Positions 16,013 through 26,654 of a stretch of 64,000 nt of DNA are shown one piece after another (position 1 is the first letter of the stretch; every line of letters begins with the position of its first letter). Position numbers and translations under genes: made by a program. The stretch is taken from contig JAIOOR010000013.1 in NCBI GenBank assembly GCA_021414365.1, forward strand, positions 1 through 64,000. The letters are read 5' to 3'. The notes beneath the pieces were generated by a model. It saw only the letters and a list, made by a program, of their open reading frames with translations, made no database searches and was not told where the DNA came from. This DNA is from Nitrosarchaeum sp. Lineage in GTDB: Archaea > Thermoproteota > Nitrososphaeria > Nitrososphaerales > Nitrosopumilaceae.

Positions 16013-19000
16013 TGGCGGATTCCTCAGTAAAACGCTGGCCAGTAATTCAAGATATCTTAAAACGTGAAGGTATCGCTCGTCAACATCTTAACTCATTTGA
16101 TGAATTTCTAGAAAGAGGTCTTCAAAGTATCATAAATGAAGTGGGTCAAATTGAAATTGAAAATGCAGAATATCCATACAAAATTCAATTAGGTAAAGTC
16201 AAGCTCCAGCAACCAAGAATGATGGAACTCGATGGTTCTATTACTCATATTACTCCAGCTGAAGCCCGACTTAGAAACGTCTCTTATTCTGCCCCTGTTA
16301 TGATGGAGGCAAGTGTTGTTGAGGATGGCAAAATTTTGGAATCTAGATTTGTACATATTGGCGATGTTCCAGTAATGGCAAAATCAAATGCTTGCATTTT
16401 ACATAATTTTTCAACTCAAAAACTCATAGAACATGGAGAGGATCCAAATGATCCTGGAGGTTACTTTATCATAAATGGATCTGAGCGAGTTATTGTAGGA
16501 CTAGAAGATCTTTCATACAACAAAATAATTGTTGACAGAGAAAGTGTTGGTGGAAATACTGTTTTCAAAGCTAAAGTATATTCTTCTATTGTAGGTTATC
16601 GTGCAAAACTAGAACTAGTTATGAAAAACGATGGACTAATTGTAGCCCGAATTCCTGGGTCTCCTGTTGATATTCCAGTTGTTACATTAACAAGAGCACT
16701 TGGATTAGAATCTGACAGAGAGATTGCGGCAGCAGTTTCACTTGTAGATGAAATTCAAAATGAATTGGAAGGTTCATTTGAAAAAGCAGGTGATGTACCT
16801 ACAGCAAAAGATGCAATTGTTTACATCAGTAAAAGAATTGCACCTGGAATGTTAGAAGAGTTTCAAATTAAACGAGCAGAGACACTTTTGGATTGGGGCC
16901 TATTACCACACTTGGGTAAGCATCCTGAAAACAGAAAGGAAAAAGCCCAATTTTTAGGTGAAGCGGCATGTAAATTATTAGAGCTTAAACTAGGTTGGAT
17001 TTCTCCTGATGACAAAGATCACTATGGAAATAAAGTGATTAAATTTGCAGGACAAATGTTGGCAGATCTTTTCAGAACTGCATTTAGAAATTTAGTTCGA
17101 GATATGAAATACCAATTAGAAAGATCTGGTCAGAAGAGAGGCATCAATGCGGTTGCGGCAGCAATTCGTCCTGGAATTATTACTGATAAATTAAACAATG
17201 CCATTGCAACCGGAAACTGGGGCAGAGGACGTGTAGGTGTTACTCAATTACTAGATAGAACAAACTATCTATCCACTATTAGCCATCTTAGAAGAATTCA
17301 ATCACCTCTTAGCAGAACTCAGCCAAACTTTGAGGCAAGAGATTTACATGCGACTCATTTTGGAAGAATCTGTCCAAGTGAAACTCCTGAAGGTTCCAAT
17401 TGTGGTCTTGTAAAGAACTTGGCACTTTCTGGAATTATTTCTGTAAATGTTCCGTCTGAAGAAATCGTTGAGAAACTCTATGATCTAGGAACCATTCATT
17501 TCTTTGATGCAAAAGAAGATGTGAAAAAAGATGGAGCCAGAATATTTGTTGATGGTAGATTAATTGGATATTACAAAGACGGTGCACAGTTAGCAGAGTC
17601 ACTTAGAGAACTTAGAAGAAACTCCAAGATTCATCCTCACGTTGGAATATCATTTCATAAATCAGAAATTGAAGGCTCTACAAAAAGACTTTATGTTAAC
17701 TGTAATGCAGGACGTGTCTTACGCCCATTAATCATAATCAAAGAAAACAAGCCATTGCTTACACAAGATCTCTTAGATAAGATTTCCAAAAAATTACTTT
17801 CATGGACTGATCTGTTACGTATGGGAGTATTGGAAATGATTGATGCAAATGAAGAAGAGAACTGCTATATCACATTAGATGAAAAAGATTCAAAGAAACA
17901 CACGCATCTTGAAGTGTTCCCACCAGCAATCTTGGGAGCAGGCGCATCTATAATTCCATATCCAGAACATAATCAATCTCCAAGAAACACATACGAATCT
18001 GCAATGGCAAAACAAAGTTTAGGATTTTCAACTCCAATGATGAATACGAGTACTTACGTAAGACAACATTTGATGCTGTATCCACAAACACCTATTGTAA
18101 ATACAAAAGCAATGAAGTTGTTAGGATTAGAAGACAGACCAGCTGGACAAAATTGTGTTGTAGCAGTGTTACCATTTGACGGTTACAATATCGAAGATGC
18201 CATCGTACTAAGTAAGGCATCAGTTGATAGAGGATTGGGAAGAACTTTCTTCTTTAGAATTTATGATGCTGAAGCAAAGCAATACCCCGGTGGAATGCGC
18301 GATACTTTTGAAATTCCAAATGCTGAGGATAACATCCGAGGATACAAAGGAGAAAAGGCTTATCGATTATTAGAAGAAGACGGAGTGGTTGCATCTGAAT
18401 CTCCTGTACATGGTGGGGATATTTTGATTGGTAAAACTAGTCCCCCAAGATTTATGGAAGAATATAGGGAATTTGAATCATCAGGACCTTACCGAAGAGA
18501 TACTTCAATTGGAGTAAGACCATCTGAAACCGGCGTTGTTGATACTGTTGTAATGACTCAATCCAATGAAGGTGGCAAGATGTACAAGATTAGAGTAAGA
18601 GATATGAGAATTCCTGAAATTGGTGACAAATTTGCATCAAGACATGGACAAAAAGGTGTTCTGGGAATTTTAGCTAAAGCCGAAGACTTACCATACACTG
18701 CAGACGGAATTTCACCAGATGTGTTGATCAACCCACATGCATTCCCTTCAAGAATGACTGTTGGAATGTTTATGGAATCAATTTGTGGAAAGGCAGCCGC
18801 ACTAAGAGGAAGTCAATTTGATGGTTCTGCATTTGTTGGAGAAAAAATGGAAGAAGTCAAACCTGTCATGGACGCTGCTGGATTCAAGTATTCTGGTAAA
18901 GAAATAATGTATGATGGAAGAACTGGAAAGTCATTCCCAGTTGAAGTTTTCATTGGAGTGGTATACTATCAAAAATTACACCACATGGTTGCAGACAAGA

Positions 19001-19359
19001 TTCATGCAAGAGCTCGTGGTCAAGTTCAGATGTTAACTAAACAACCTACTGAAGGTAGAGCGAGAGGCGGTGGATTGAGATTTGGTGAAATGGAGCGAGA
19101 CTGTTTGATTGCATATGGTGCATCTATGATTCTTAAAGACAGATTACTTGATGAATCAGATAAATCAGATATTTTTGTCTGTGAGAGATGTGGGCTAGTT
19201 GCATATCATGATGTTAAACAAAGAAAATATGTATGCCGAGTTTGTGGTGATAAAGCCAAAGTTTCATCCGTATCAGTTGCATATGCATTCAAACTTTTGT
19301 TGCAAGAAATGCAAAGTTTGAATGTGGCTCCAAGATTAATCATAAAGGAGAAAATCTAG
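16012..19359 (+). CDS. rpoB: DNA-directed RNA polymerase subunit B (unsplit), 1115 aa
   Basis: Second-largest polymerase subunit, forming one side of the active cleft. It is a single gene (B'/B'' not split). The hybrid-binding region G-D-K-F-A-S-R-H-G-Q-K-G lies around residue 876, and near the C-terminus a zinc-binding set C-x2-C then C-x2-C (C-E-R-C and C-R-V-C) matches the family. Length is normal. It overlaps rpoH by one base and abuts rpoA with no gap. Confidence 0.98.
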   Translation: MADSSVKRWPVIQDILKREGIARQHLNSFDEFLERGLQSIINEVGQIEIENAEYPYKIQLGKVKLQQPRMMELDGSITHITPAEARLRNVSYSAPVMMEASVVEDGKILESRFVHIGDVPVMAKSNACILHNFSTQKLIEHGEDPNDPGGYFIINGSERVIVGLEDLSYNKIIVDRESVGGNTVFKAKVYSSIVGYRAKLELVMKNDGLIVARIPGSPVDIPVVTLTRALGLESDREIAAAVSLVDEIQNELEGSFEKAGDVPTAKDAIVYISKRIAPGMLEEFQIKRAETLLDWGLLPHLGKHPENRKEKAQFLGEAACKLLELKLGWISPDDKDHYGNKVIKFAGQMLADLFRTAFRNLVRDMKYQLERSGQKRGINAVAAAIRPGIITDKLNNAIATGNWGRGRVGVTQLLDRTNYLSTISHLRRIQSPLSRTQPNFEARDLHATHFGRICPSETPEGSNCGLVKNLALSGIISVNVPSEEIVEKLYDLGTIHFFDAKEDVKKDGARIFVDGRLIGYYKDGAQLAESLRELRRNSKIHPHVGISFHKSEIEGSTKRLYVNCNAGRVLRPLIIIKENKPLLTQDLLDKISKKLLSWTDLLRMGVLEMIDANEEENCYITLDEKDSKKHTHLEVFPPAILGAGASIIPYPEHNQSPRNTYESAMAKQSLGFSTPMMNTSTYVRQHLMLYPQTPIVNTKAMKLLGLEDRPAGQNCVVAVLPFDGYNIEDAIVLSKASVDRGLGRTFFFRIYDAEAKQYPGGMRDTFEIPNAEDNIRGYKGEKAYRLLEEDGVVASESPVHGGDILIGKTSPPRFMEEYREFESSGPYRRDTSIGVRPSETGVVDTVVMTQSNEGGKMYKIRVRDMRIPEIGDKFASRHGQKGVLGILAKAEDLPYTADGISPDVLINPHAFPSRMTVGMFMESICGKAAALRGSQFDGSAFVGEKMEEVKPVMDAAGFKYSGKEIMYDGRTGKSFPVEVFIGVVYYQKLHHMVADKIHARARGQVQMLTKQPTEGRARGGGLRFGEMERDCLIAYGASMILKDRLLDESDKSDIFVCERCGLVAYHDVKQRKYVCRVCGDKAKVSSVSVAYAFKLLLQEMQSLNVAPRLIIKEKI

Positions 19360-22300
19360 ATGTCTATTCAAGCAATAAAATCAATTGATTCTATTAGATT
19401 TTCAGTTTGGTCTCCAACTGAAATCAGAAAATACTCTGTTGCAGAAATTACCGCTCCTGAAACATATGATGAAGATGGAATGCCAGTACAAGGAGGTCTT
19501 ATGGATGGAAGACTAGGTACACTTGAGCCAGGACAAAAATGCTTGACATGTGGAAACACTGCTGCTAGATGTCCAGGACACTTTGGTCATATTGAACTTG
19601 CAGAACCAATTTTGCATATTGCATTTATTGACAATATTTACAAGCTTTTACAATCAACATGCCGTTCTTGTGCAAGACTCAAAGTACCACAAGAAGATCT
19701 AGATGAATTTAAAAAAATTAAAGAAAAACATGCAGCATACACTGTAATTTCAGAAAAACGTATTCCAGAACAAATTATTGAAAAAGCAAAAAAAGCAAAA
19801 GAATGTCCTCATTGTGGTAAAACTCAATATGAGCTAATTTTTACAAAACCCACTATCTTTGTTGAAAAAACAGAGATAGGAGAACACAGATTACTTCCAA
19901 TTACAATCAGAGAAAGATTTACTCAAATCACTGACGATGATCTTAATCTCTTATCATATGACCCTGTCACTGCAAGACCTGAGTGGTTTATTTTACAAGC
20001 CTTACCTGTCCCACCAGTAACTGTTAGACCTTCTATTATTCTTGAAACTGGAATTCGTTCTGAAGATGATTTAACCCATAAAATGGTAGATATCATCAGA
20101 GTCAATCAAAGACTAAAAGAAAGTAAAGAAGCAGGAACTCCGCCATTAATCGTTCAAGACTTGGTAGATCTGTTACAGTATCATGCAACTACATATTTTG
20201 ATAATGAAGTATCTGGCATCCCACAAGCTCATCATCGTTCAGGACGTCCACTAAAAACACTCACTCAAAGACTCAAAGGAAAAGAAGGAAGATTCAGAGG
20301 ATCACTGTCTGGAAAAAGAGTTGATTTCTCAAGTAGAACTGTAATCTCACCTGATCCTAACTTGGACTTGTCTGAAGTAGGAGTCCCAGAACAAATAGCA
20401 ATGAAACTAACAATACCTGAAATTGTCACTGAATGGAATATTGAAAGAATGAGAACACTTGTAATAAATGGTCCAAATAAATTCCCAGGTGTCAATTATA
20501 TCGTTAGACCTGACGGTGTAAAAATAAGATTAGACTTTGTTGAGGATCGTTCTACAATAGCTGAAACATTAGAAATTGGATATCTTGTAGAAAGACATCT
20601 TGCAAATGGTGATATTGTCTTGTTTAACCGACAACCTTCTCTTCACCAAATGTCAATTATGGCTCACTATGTAAGAGTACTACCAGGAAAAACTTTCAGA
20701 TTACACCCATCTGTATGTCCTCCATACAACGCAGACTTTGATGGTGATGAAATGAACCTTCACGTTCCTCAAAGCGAAGAAGCAAGAGCTGAAGCAATCT
20801 TGCTTATGAGAGTTCAAGATCAACTAATCTCACCAAGATACGGTGGTCCAATCATTGGAGCTCTTAGAGACTTTGTTACAGGAGCATATCTTTTAACAAA
20901 AGATGATACTGTACTAACTCCACAAGAATTTTACAATTATGCAATGCTTGGTGGATATAATGATAAATTCCCAAAACCTGGAACTAAAAACAAAGACGGA
21001 CCAGCATATACTGGTAAACAACTATTTTCATTATTCTTGCCAAAAGACTTCAACTATGTAATTACATCAAAGTGGTCAAAAGGAACCAAAGGTGCACAAA
21101 AAGATGTTGTAATTAAAAACGGTGAACTAATCAGTGGTGTAATTGATAAATCATCAATCGGAGCAGAAGAGCCAGAAAGTGTATTGCACAGAATTGCAAA
21201 AGATTATGGAAATACAAAAGCAAAGAACTTTTTGAATTCTATCTTAATTATGGTAAAACAATACATTACTCACTATGGCTTTAGCTATGGTTACGCTGAT
21301 CTTGAAGTGCCAGAAAAAGAAAAACAACAGATTCTAAATGATATTCAAGACACATATGGAATCATATCTGATCTTACTTCTCAATATGAAAAAGGAACTT
21401 TAAAACTAACCAGAGGAATGAGGCCTGAAGAAGCATTAGAAGCATATATTGTCAACGAACTAGGAAAAGCAAGAGATAAAGCTGGAATGACTGCAGATCA
21501 ATCACTTGATCAAAGTAATGCTGGAAGAATCATGGCAACAACTGGTGCAAGAGGTTCATCACTTAACATTGGTCAGATGGCTGGTGCATTGGGACAACAA
21601 TCAAGACGTGGAAGTAGATTACATTCTGGTTATAATAATCGTGCATTACCTCATTTTCAAGAACATGATAACAATCCAGACGCACACGGATTTGTAAAAT
21701 CAAATTACAGAGAAGGCCTGTCTGCACTAGAATTCTTTTTCCATGCAATGGGTGGAAGAGAGGGACTAGTAGATACTGCAGTTAGAACACAACAAAGTGG
21801 ATACATGCAGCGTAGACTGATCAATGCACTAGAACACATTAGATTAGAATATGATGGAACAGTAAGAGACCCACATGGCCATATCATTCAATTCCTTTAC
21901 GGTGAAGATGGAATAGATGTTGCAAAAAGTGATCATGGTGAAGCATTCAATGTTACTAGATTAATCGAATCCCAAACAATTATTGATTCTGGTAAAAAGG
22001 CAACTAGAGAAGAAATTTTAGATTTAGCAAAGAAATACACAAAGACGTTCAATCCAAGACTAAAACAACTTGTATCTGATGGATTACTTGATTCTAAATT
22101 AAGTAAAGAAGGAGCAGAAGTTGTTTGTAAGAAAGGACTTACATTATACAACAAGGCCAAAGTAGAACCAGGACAAGCAGTAGGAATTATCACTGCCCAA
22201 TCAATTGGTGAACCTGGTACACAAATGACATTAAGAACATTCCACTTTGCAGGAATTGCAGAGAGAAACGTAACATTAGGTCTTCCAAGATTAATTGAAC

Positions 22301-23151
22301 TAGTTGATGCAAGAAAAAAACCAGTAACTCCAACTATGGATATTTACCTTGATAACGAATCTAAAAAATCCAGAGAAAAAGCAATTGATGTTGCAAGAAA
22401 TATTTTACAAACCAAAGTAAGCGCACTAATATCTGATAGTGAAACTGATTACACTTCTCAAATCAAATTAATTCTAAGTGCAAATAGACTCAAAGAAAGA
22501 GGATGTACTGTAGGTGAAGTAGAATCTGCATTGCAATCGAACAAAAAATTCAAAATTGAAACAACTGGAGATTTGATAACTCTGAAATTAGTTGAGGAAT
22601 CTGATGCACCAACAGTAATTGCAATTAGAAATAAAGTACTCAATACTACTGTTAAAGGAGTTCCTGACATTGAGCGAGTAACTCTAGTTCAAAAAGACGA
22701 TGAATGGGTAATTCAAACAACAGGTTCAAACATTGCCAAAGTGCTTGAAGTCTCAGGAATTGACAAGAAAAACGTCCGAACAAACAATGTATTTGAAATT
22801 GCAGGCACATTGGGAATCGAAGCATCTAGAAACGCATTGATTAATGAATTGAACAATACTCTGGAAGATCAAGGTCTGGAAGTTGATAACAGGTATATCA
22901 TGTTAGTATCTGATTTAATGTGCTCCAGAGGATACATGCAACAAATTGGTAGACATGGAATCGCTGGAACTAAAGACAGTGTTCTTGCAAGAGCTGCATT
23001 TGAAATTACTGTTCCAACTATAGCACATGCTGCATTGGCAGGTGAAGTTGAACAACTAAAAGGAATTACAGAAAACGTTATTGTTGGAAGTATCATTCCA
23101 ATTGGTAGTGGAACGGTAGATCTTTACATGCAAGTAAGTAAAAAGAAATGA
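19360..23151 (+). CDS. rpoA: DNA-directed RNA polymerase subunit A, fused A'+A'', 1263 aa
   Basis: Largest polymerase subunit. The N-terminal zinc clamp C-L-T-C...C-P-G-H-F-G-H is near residue 60. The catalytic magnesium loop N-A-D-F-D-G-D is near residues 456-462. The trigger-loop and bridge-helix regions follow, then sequences normally in the separate A'' gene (from about residue 880 to the end). Most archaea split this gene; thaumarchaea are known to keep it whole, as here. No frameshift or intein. The next gene, an Sm-like protein, starts 31 bases later. Confidence 0.98.
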   Translation: MSIQAIKSIDSIRFSVWSPTEIRKYSVAEITAPETYDEDGMPVQGGLMDGRLGTLEPGQKCLTCGNTAARCPGHFGHIELAEPILHIAFIDNIYKLLQSTCRSCARLKVPQEDLDEFKKIKEKHAAYTVISEKRIPEQIIEKAKKAKECPHCGKTQYELIFTKPTIFVEKTEIGEHRLLPITIRERFTQITDDDLNLLSYDPVTARPEWFILQALPVPPVTVRPSIILETGIRSEDDLTHKMVDIIRVNQRLKESKEAGTPPLIVQDLVDLLQYHATTYFDNEVSGIPQAHHRSGRPLKTLTQRLKGKEGRFRGSLSGKRVDFSSRTVISPDPNLDLSEVGVPEQIAMKLTIPEIVTEWNIERMRTLVINGPNKFPGVNYIVRPDGVKIRLDFVEDRSTIAETLEIGYLVERHLANGDIVLFNRQPSLHQMSIMAHYVRVLPGKTFRLHPSVCPPYNADFDGDEMNLHVPQSEEARAEAILLMRVQDQLISPRYGGPIIGALRDFVTGAYLLTKDDTVLTPQEFYNYAMLGGYNDKFPKPGTKNKDGPAYTGKQLFSLFLPKDFNYVITSKWSKGTKGAQKDVVIKNGELISGVIDKSSIGAEEPESVLHRIAKDYGNTKAKNFLNSILIMVKQYITHYGFSYGYADLEVPEKEKQQILNDIQDTYGIISDLTSQYEKGTLKLTRGMRPEEALEAYIVNELGKARDKAGMTADQSLDQSNAGRIMATTGARGSSLNIGQMAGALGQQSRRGSRLHSGYNNRALPHFQEHDNNPDAHGFVKSNYREGLSALEFFFHAMGGREGLVDTAVRTQQSGYMQRRLINALEHIRLEYDGTVRDPHGHIIQFLYGEDGIDVAKSDHGEAFNVTRLIESQTIIDSGKKATREEILDLAKKYTKTFNPRLKQLVSDGLLDSKLSKEGAEVVCKKGLTLYNKAKVEPGQAVGIITAQSIGEPGTQMTLRTFHFAGIAERNVTLGLPRLIELVDARKKPVTPTMDIYLDNESKKSREKAIDVARNILQTKVSALISDSETDYTSQIKLILSANRLKERGCTVGEVESALQSNKKFKIETTGDLITLKLVEESDAPTVIAIRNKVLNTTVKGVPDIERVTLVQKDDEWVIQTTGSNIAKVLEVSGIDKKNVRTNNVFEIAGTLGIEASRNALINELNNTLEDQGLEVDNRYIMLVSDLMCSRGYMQQIGRHGIAGTKDSVLARAAFEITVPTIAHAALAGEVEQLKGITENVIVGSIIPIGSGTVDLYMQVSKKK

Positions 23152-23182
23152 GGATAACTAGTAAAATTTAATGTGATAAAAA

Positions 23183-23413
23183 ATGGGAGACGAAATTTCT
23201 AACTTGATGAGCAGTAACAAAGACAAAGTTATTTTGTTACGTCTAAGAAACAACAAATCTGTTCGAGGAAATCTTCAGGATTTTGACATTCACATGAATT
23301 TGACATTAGAAGATGCTGAAGATATTTCAGACGACAAAGTCGTAAAACTAGGAAAAATTCTTTTACGTGGTGATAATATTTTGGCAATATCACTACCTGA
23401 TGAAGAATCTTAA
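23183..23413 (+). CDS. Sm-like (LSm/SmAP) RNA-binding protein, 76 aa
   Basis: Sm1 motif about residues 15-45 (V-I-L-L-R-L-R-N...V-R-G-x-L-x-x-F-D-x-H-M-N-L) and Sm2 about 58-72 (L-L-R-G-D-N-I-L-A-I). These form heptameric rings that bind U-rich RNA. Full length. It follows rpoA closely in the same direction, so it may be in the same transcript; Sm-like genes often sit near transcription or translation genes in archaea. Confidence 0.93.
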   Translation: MGDEISNLMSSNKDKVILLRLRNNKSVRGNLQDFDIHMNLTLEDAEDISDDKVVKLGKILLRGDNILAISLPDEES

Positions 23414-23450
23414 TTTCTCAAACATTAAATCTAAACTCTGACTAGTTACT

Positions 23451-24632
23451 ATGTTGATAACTTCGTTAATTTTTTTAATCTTTCTCACTCCTGTATTTGC
23501 AGAACAAATTCCAGATTACAATAATCCATACGCTCCAATTTTTACTGACAAGCCAGTATACTCATGGACTGACAAAGTAAAAATGACAATTCTTGCACCA
23601 AGCTGGAATTCTGATAGGTATCAAATTGATTCAATAGGTGGAGACGAAGATCATCCGATTAAAATTTCTACAGGAAGTCACTCACTTGAACCGTATAGAT
23701 TTACAGAGACTGAAGTAAACTCTGGGATATTTACTGGGGAGGTTACTCTTACAGGATTTCCTCACGATACTGACGGCGATGGAATCTCTGATACAACACC
23801 TAGAACCAATGGAAGTGGACCTACAAGTGGGTTTTTAGAAACGGACAGAGACTCTTCAATGACAATTTCTTTTAAATTTGCAAATGGAGTTGTACTGGTA
23901 GATTCTGTTCCAATAAAATGGAACATTGGACAAATCCAATTCTCTGAGGAAAATTATCTTTCTGATAAAACTGCATCAATACGTGTAATTGATCCTGATC
24001 TTAATCTCAATCCGAAATCACTAGATCAAGTGCTGATCCATGTGACTTCTGACTCTGATCATTCTGGCATTGAGGTTAGTGCAACTGAAACATCTGAAAG
24101 CTCTGGAATATTTGTTGGGACAATCTCTTTTTCACAAAACCACTCTTCAAGTGGGAATCGTTTGTTTGCAATGCCTGGTAATACAATTTTTGCAAAATAT
24201 GATGACTTTACACTTCCAACACCATATAGCATATCTGATAAACTTGAAATCAAAACAATTACAACTGTTGATTCCTCAATTCCTGCACTGCAAAGACTGA
24301 CAAGTTTGCCAATTTCCTTATCTGATTCATTTGGTAATAATTTGACATCATTTTCAGCAAATGATCAAATACAAATTGTTGGAACAGTATCTAATGAACA
24401 AAATTTTAAACAGAAATTTGTCTATCTATTTCAAGTCAAAGACGAGACCAACTCTGTAGTATCTGTTTCTTGGATACAAAGTGAAATATTTGAAAATCAA
24501 AAACTTGATGTCTCTCAATCTTGGATTCCTGCTGAACCTGGAAAATACACAATTGAAACATACGTTTGGAGTTCATTGATCAATATCACTCCATTATCTC
24601 CGTCATTATCCAAATCAATTATTGTAAAATAA
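23451..24632 (+). CDS. secreted hypothetical protein, 393 aa
   Basis: The signal peptide is residues 1-17 (hydrophobic core then V-F-A-E). The mature part is beta-rich and acidic, with two similar repeats of the type E-T-x-x-x-S-G-x-F-x-G (near residues 85-100 and 205-222) and a D-x-D-G-D-G-I-S-D calcium-loop-like motif near 107. It has no C-terminal membrane anchor and no PEFG signal, so it is probably released or attached to the S-layer. The same E/S-G-I-F-x-G repeats occur in many thaumarchaeal secreted proteins of unknown function. It sits between the Sm gene and an Ig-TPR protein. Confidence 0.8.
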   Translation: MLITSLIFLIFLTPVFAEQIPDYNNPYAPIFTDKPVYSWTDKVKMTILAPSWNSDRYQIDSIGGDEDHPIKISTGSHSLEPYRFTETEVNSGIFTGEVTLTGFPHDTDGDGISDTTPRTNGSGPTSGFLETDRDSSMTISFKFANGVVLVDSVPIKWNIGQIQFSEENYLSDKTASIRVIDPDLNLNPKSLDQVLIHVTSDSDHSGIEVSATETSESSGIFVGTISFSQNHSSSGNRLFAMPGNTIFAKYDDFTLPTPYSISDKLEIKTITTVDSSIPALQRLTSLPISLSDSFGNNLTSFSANDQIQIVGTVSNEQNFKQKFVYLFQVKDETNSVVSVSWIQSEIFENQKLDVSQSWIPAEPGKYTIETYVWSSLINITPLSPSLSKSIIVK

Positions 24633-24686
24633 TTAAACGTATGATTTCTACTTAACCCATAAATACAAAATTTCTAGTTTTACCGT

Positions 24687-26189
24687 ATGTTGGGCTTAAA
24701 AATCGGTTTGTTCCTGCTTATTGTTTTGTCTTCTATTACCGTCTCTCAAAGTTTTGCAGATTCTATCTTAGTTGAATTTGATAAACCAGAATACAACACT
24801 AGTGACTCTCTTATGATCTCTGGCTATATTTCAGATCTCAAGATGCCTGAAATTGGAATTAGCATCTATGATCCTGATGGAACAATCATATCGGCAAATA
24901 ATGTAGATGTTGATTCAGATGGACTATTTTCTAAAACAATCACATTAGATTCTCCATTTTATGATAAATCTGGAGAATATTCAGTAAAACTAAACTATGG
25001 TAAAATTTCTCAAACTGAATTTTTTACCATCACAGGTAATGCATCAGAGCCAGAAATGCTTATTCCGGAATTAATAGAGCCTGAAATCACTTCATTGAAT
25101 ACTGACAAGGATCATTATTATGATAATGATTTTGTAATAATTTCTGGAACTGTTTCTGTACTTGACTCTCCTAGTGTACTAATTGGTGTTTATGATAAAT
25201 TTGGAACTCCGATGGGGTTTTACTTTGGAGAAGTAAATTCTAATTTAGAATTCACTGCCAAATTTCTTGTAAAGTTTGGTGTTAATTTTAAGACTGATGG
25301 AATTTATTCAATAAAGGCACATTATGGAGCATCTGAAAAAACAGTTGACTTTAATTTTAGTAAACCTGTTACGATAATAGATACAACACCAGATACCATA
25401 ACAGATACTATCACGAAAATAGATACAACAACAAAAACTACAGAATCAACTAAACCAACAATTACAAATAAAGATACATCAAAAACAAATTCAGAAAATA
25501 ATAATCCTAGTGCAGAATCTTCAAAAAATAATTCTGAACAAAATATTGCAACTAATGTCGATACACCAATACAAAAATATGATAATCTTTCAGTTGAAGA
25601 TATTCAATTGGGGTTATTGCTTAATCAGATCAATTTAGAATGTGATAAAAGTGAATTAGTTGATACTATTTCTTATTATGATGGTATGGGACCTGCATTG
25701 TACAGACTTTGTAAATTTGATCAGTCTTTGGAATTCTTTGATGATTCTTTGAAAAAGGATCCTACTAATGTTGAGATAATAACAGACAAAGGGTCTGTTC
25801 TTAGAAAATTAGGGCGTTTGCCAGAGGCCATTTCATATTATGATCAGGCTCTAAAAATCGATCCTTCATTTACCCCTGCAATTAACAACAAGGCAAATGT
25901 ACTTGCATCAATGGGAAAATATGATGATTCTATTTCCTTTTATGATCAAGCTATCCAAAAAAATCCTAACTATGATACCGCAAGAAAAAATCTAACGCTA
26001 GTTTTATCAAAGGTTTCTCAAGAGAGCAACATAATACCTGTTCAGCAAGAATCCCACTCTAAAATTTCATCTGAAATAGTTCCACTTGAAAATATTTCAG
26101 AATCGCAAATAAAAAAATCATTTAATCTTTTTGAACAAATAAACAATGCGTTTTCATCTTTGGGCTCTCTATTTGGATTTCAAAATTGA
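24687..26189 (+). CDS. secreted Ig-like + TPR protein, 500 aa
   Basis: Signal peptide to about residue 24 (S-F-A-D). Two Ig-like domains of the PEFG-protein type follow (about 25-115 and 135-225; each starts F-D-K-P-E-Y / T-D-K-D-H-Y and has the I-S-G strand). Then comes a Thr/Ser/Asn-rich linker (235-300) and tetratricopeptide repeats (about 345-440, with the A-I-S-Y-Y-D-Q-A-L/I pattern repeated at ~34 residues). No PEFG tail. TPRs on an exported protein suggest surface protein-protein contacts. It lies just before rpl30e and shares no overlap with it. Confidence 0.82.
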   Translation: MLGLKIGLFLLIVLSSITVSQSFADSILVEFDKPEYNTSDSLMISGYISDLKMPEIGISIYDPDGTIISANNVDVDSDGLFSKTITLDSPFYDKSGEYSVKLNYGKISQTEFFTITGNASEPEMLIPELIEPEITSLNTDKDHYYDNDFVIISGTVSVLDSPSVLIGVYDKFGTPMGFYFGEVNSNLEFTAKFLVKFGVNFKTDGIYSIKAHYGASEKTVDFNFSKPVTIIDTTPDTITDTITKIDTTTKTTESTKPTITNKDTSKTNSENNNPSAESSKNNSEQNIATNVDTPIQKYDNLSVEDIQLGLLLNQINLECDKSELVDTISYYDGMGPALYRLCKFDQSLEFFDDSLKKDPTNVEIITDKGSVLRKLGRLPEAISYYDQALKIDPSFTPAINNKANVLASMGKYDDSISFYDQAIQKNPNYDTARKNLTLVLSKVSQESNIIPVQQESHSKISSEIVPLENISESQIKKSFNLFEQINNAFSSLGSLFGFQN

Positions 26190-26266
26190 TTTTTTGACTT
26201 TTTTATAGGTAAAATTTCAATAAACCTATAAAGCCCTCTTATGACGATCGTCCATAAGGATAACAC

Positions 26267-26590
26267 ATGAGTAAGATATTAGAAAAAATACTAAAGGATG
26301 CTCTCAAAGAAGATCAAATCACAATGGGCACAAAACAAGTATTGAACTCCATGAAAAACTCCAAGCTTATTGTATTGTCAAAATCCCTGCAAAAAGAAAC
26401 CCTTGCAAAAATTGAATCAGATGCAAAAAAAGAAAAGATACCATTGGTTAACTTTCAAGGAACATCTGTCGCGTTAGGAAGATTATGCGGCTTACAATTC
26501 AGAATTTCAACAATCTCATTTACATCATTAAGTGATGCAAACATCAAATCAATTTTAAAGGATATAGGAACTGAGGAAAAAAATGAATAA
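26267..26590 (+). CDS. rpl30e: ribosomal protein L30e (eL30), 107 aa
   Basis: The L7Ae-like fold with characteristic region G-T-S-V-A-L-G-R-L-C-G (about residues 66-76), K-Q-V-L-x-x-M-K near residue 23 and length close to the family norm identify eL30. It starts the rpl30e-nusA-rps12-rps7 cluster. In other archaea this block directly follows rpoA; here three genes intervene. Confidence 0.92.
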   Translation: MSKILEKILKDALKEDQITMGTKQVLNSMKNSKLIVLSKSLQKETLAKIESDAKKEKIPLVNFQGTSVALGRLCGLQFRISTISFTSLSDANIKSILKDIGTEEKNE

Positions 26591-26654
26591 TAATTTTACA
26601 TCAAATGAAAGTTTAAATGATATACAACTTGGTTGGAGATAAAAAGGAATTCTA

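Noticed and set aside
19360-23151. Fused rpoA as a novel feature
   Set aside because: Unsplit rpoA is already known for thaumarchaea. I use it only as a lineage marker.
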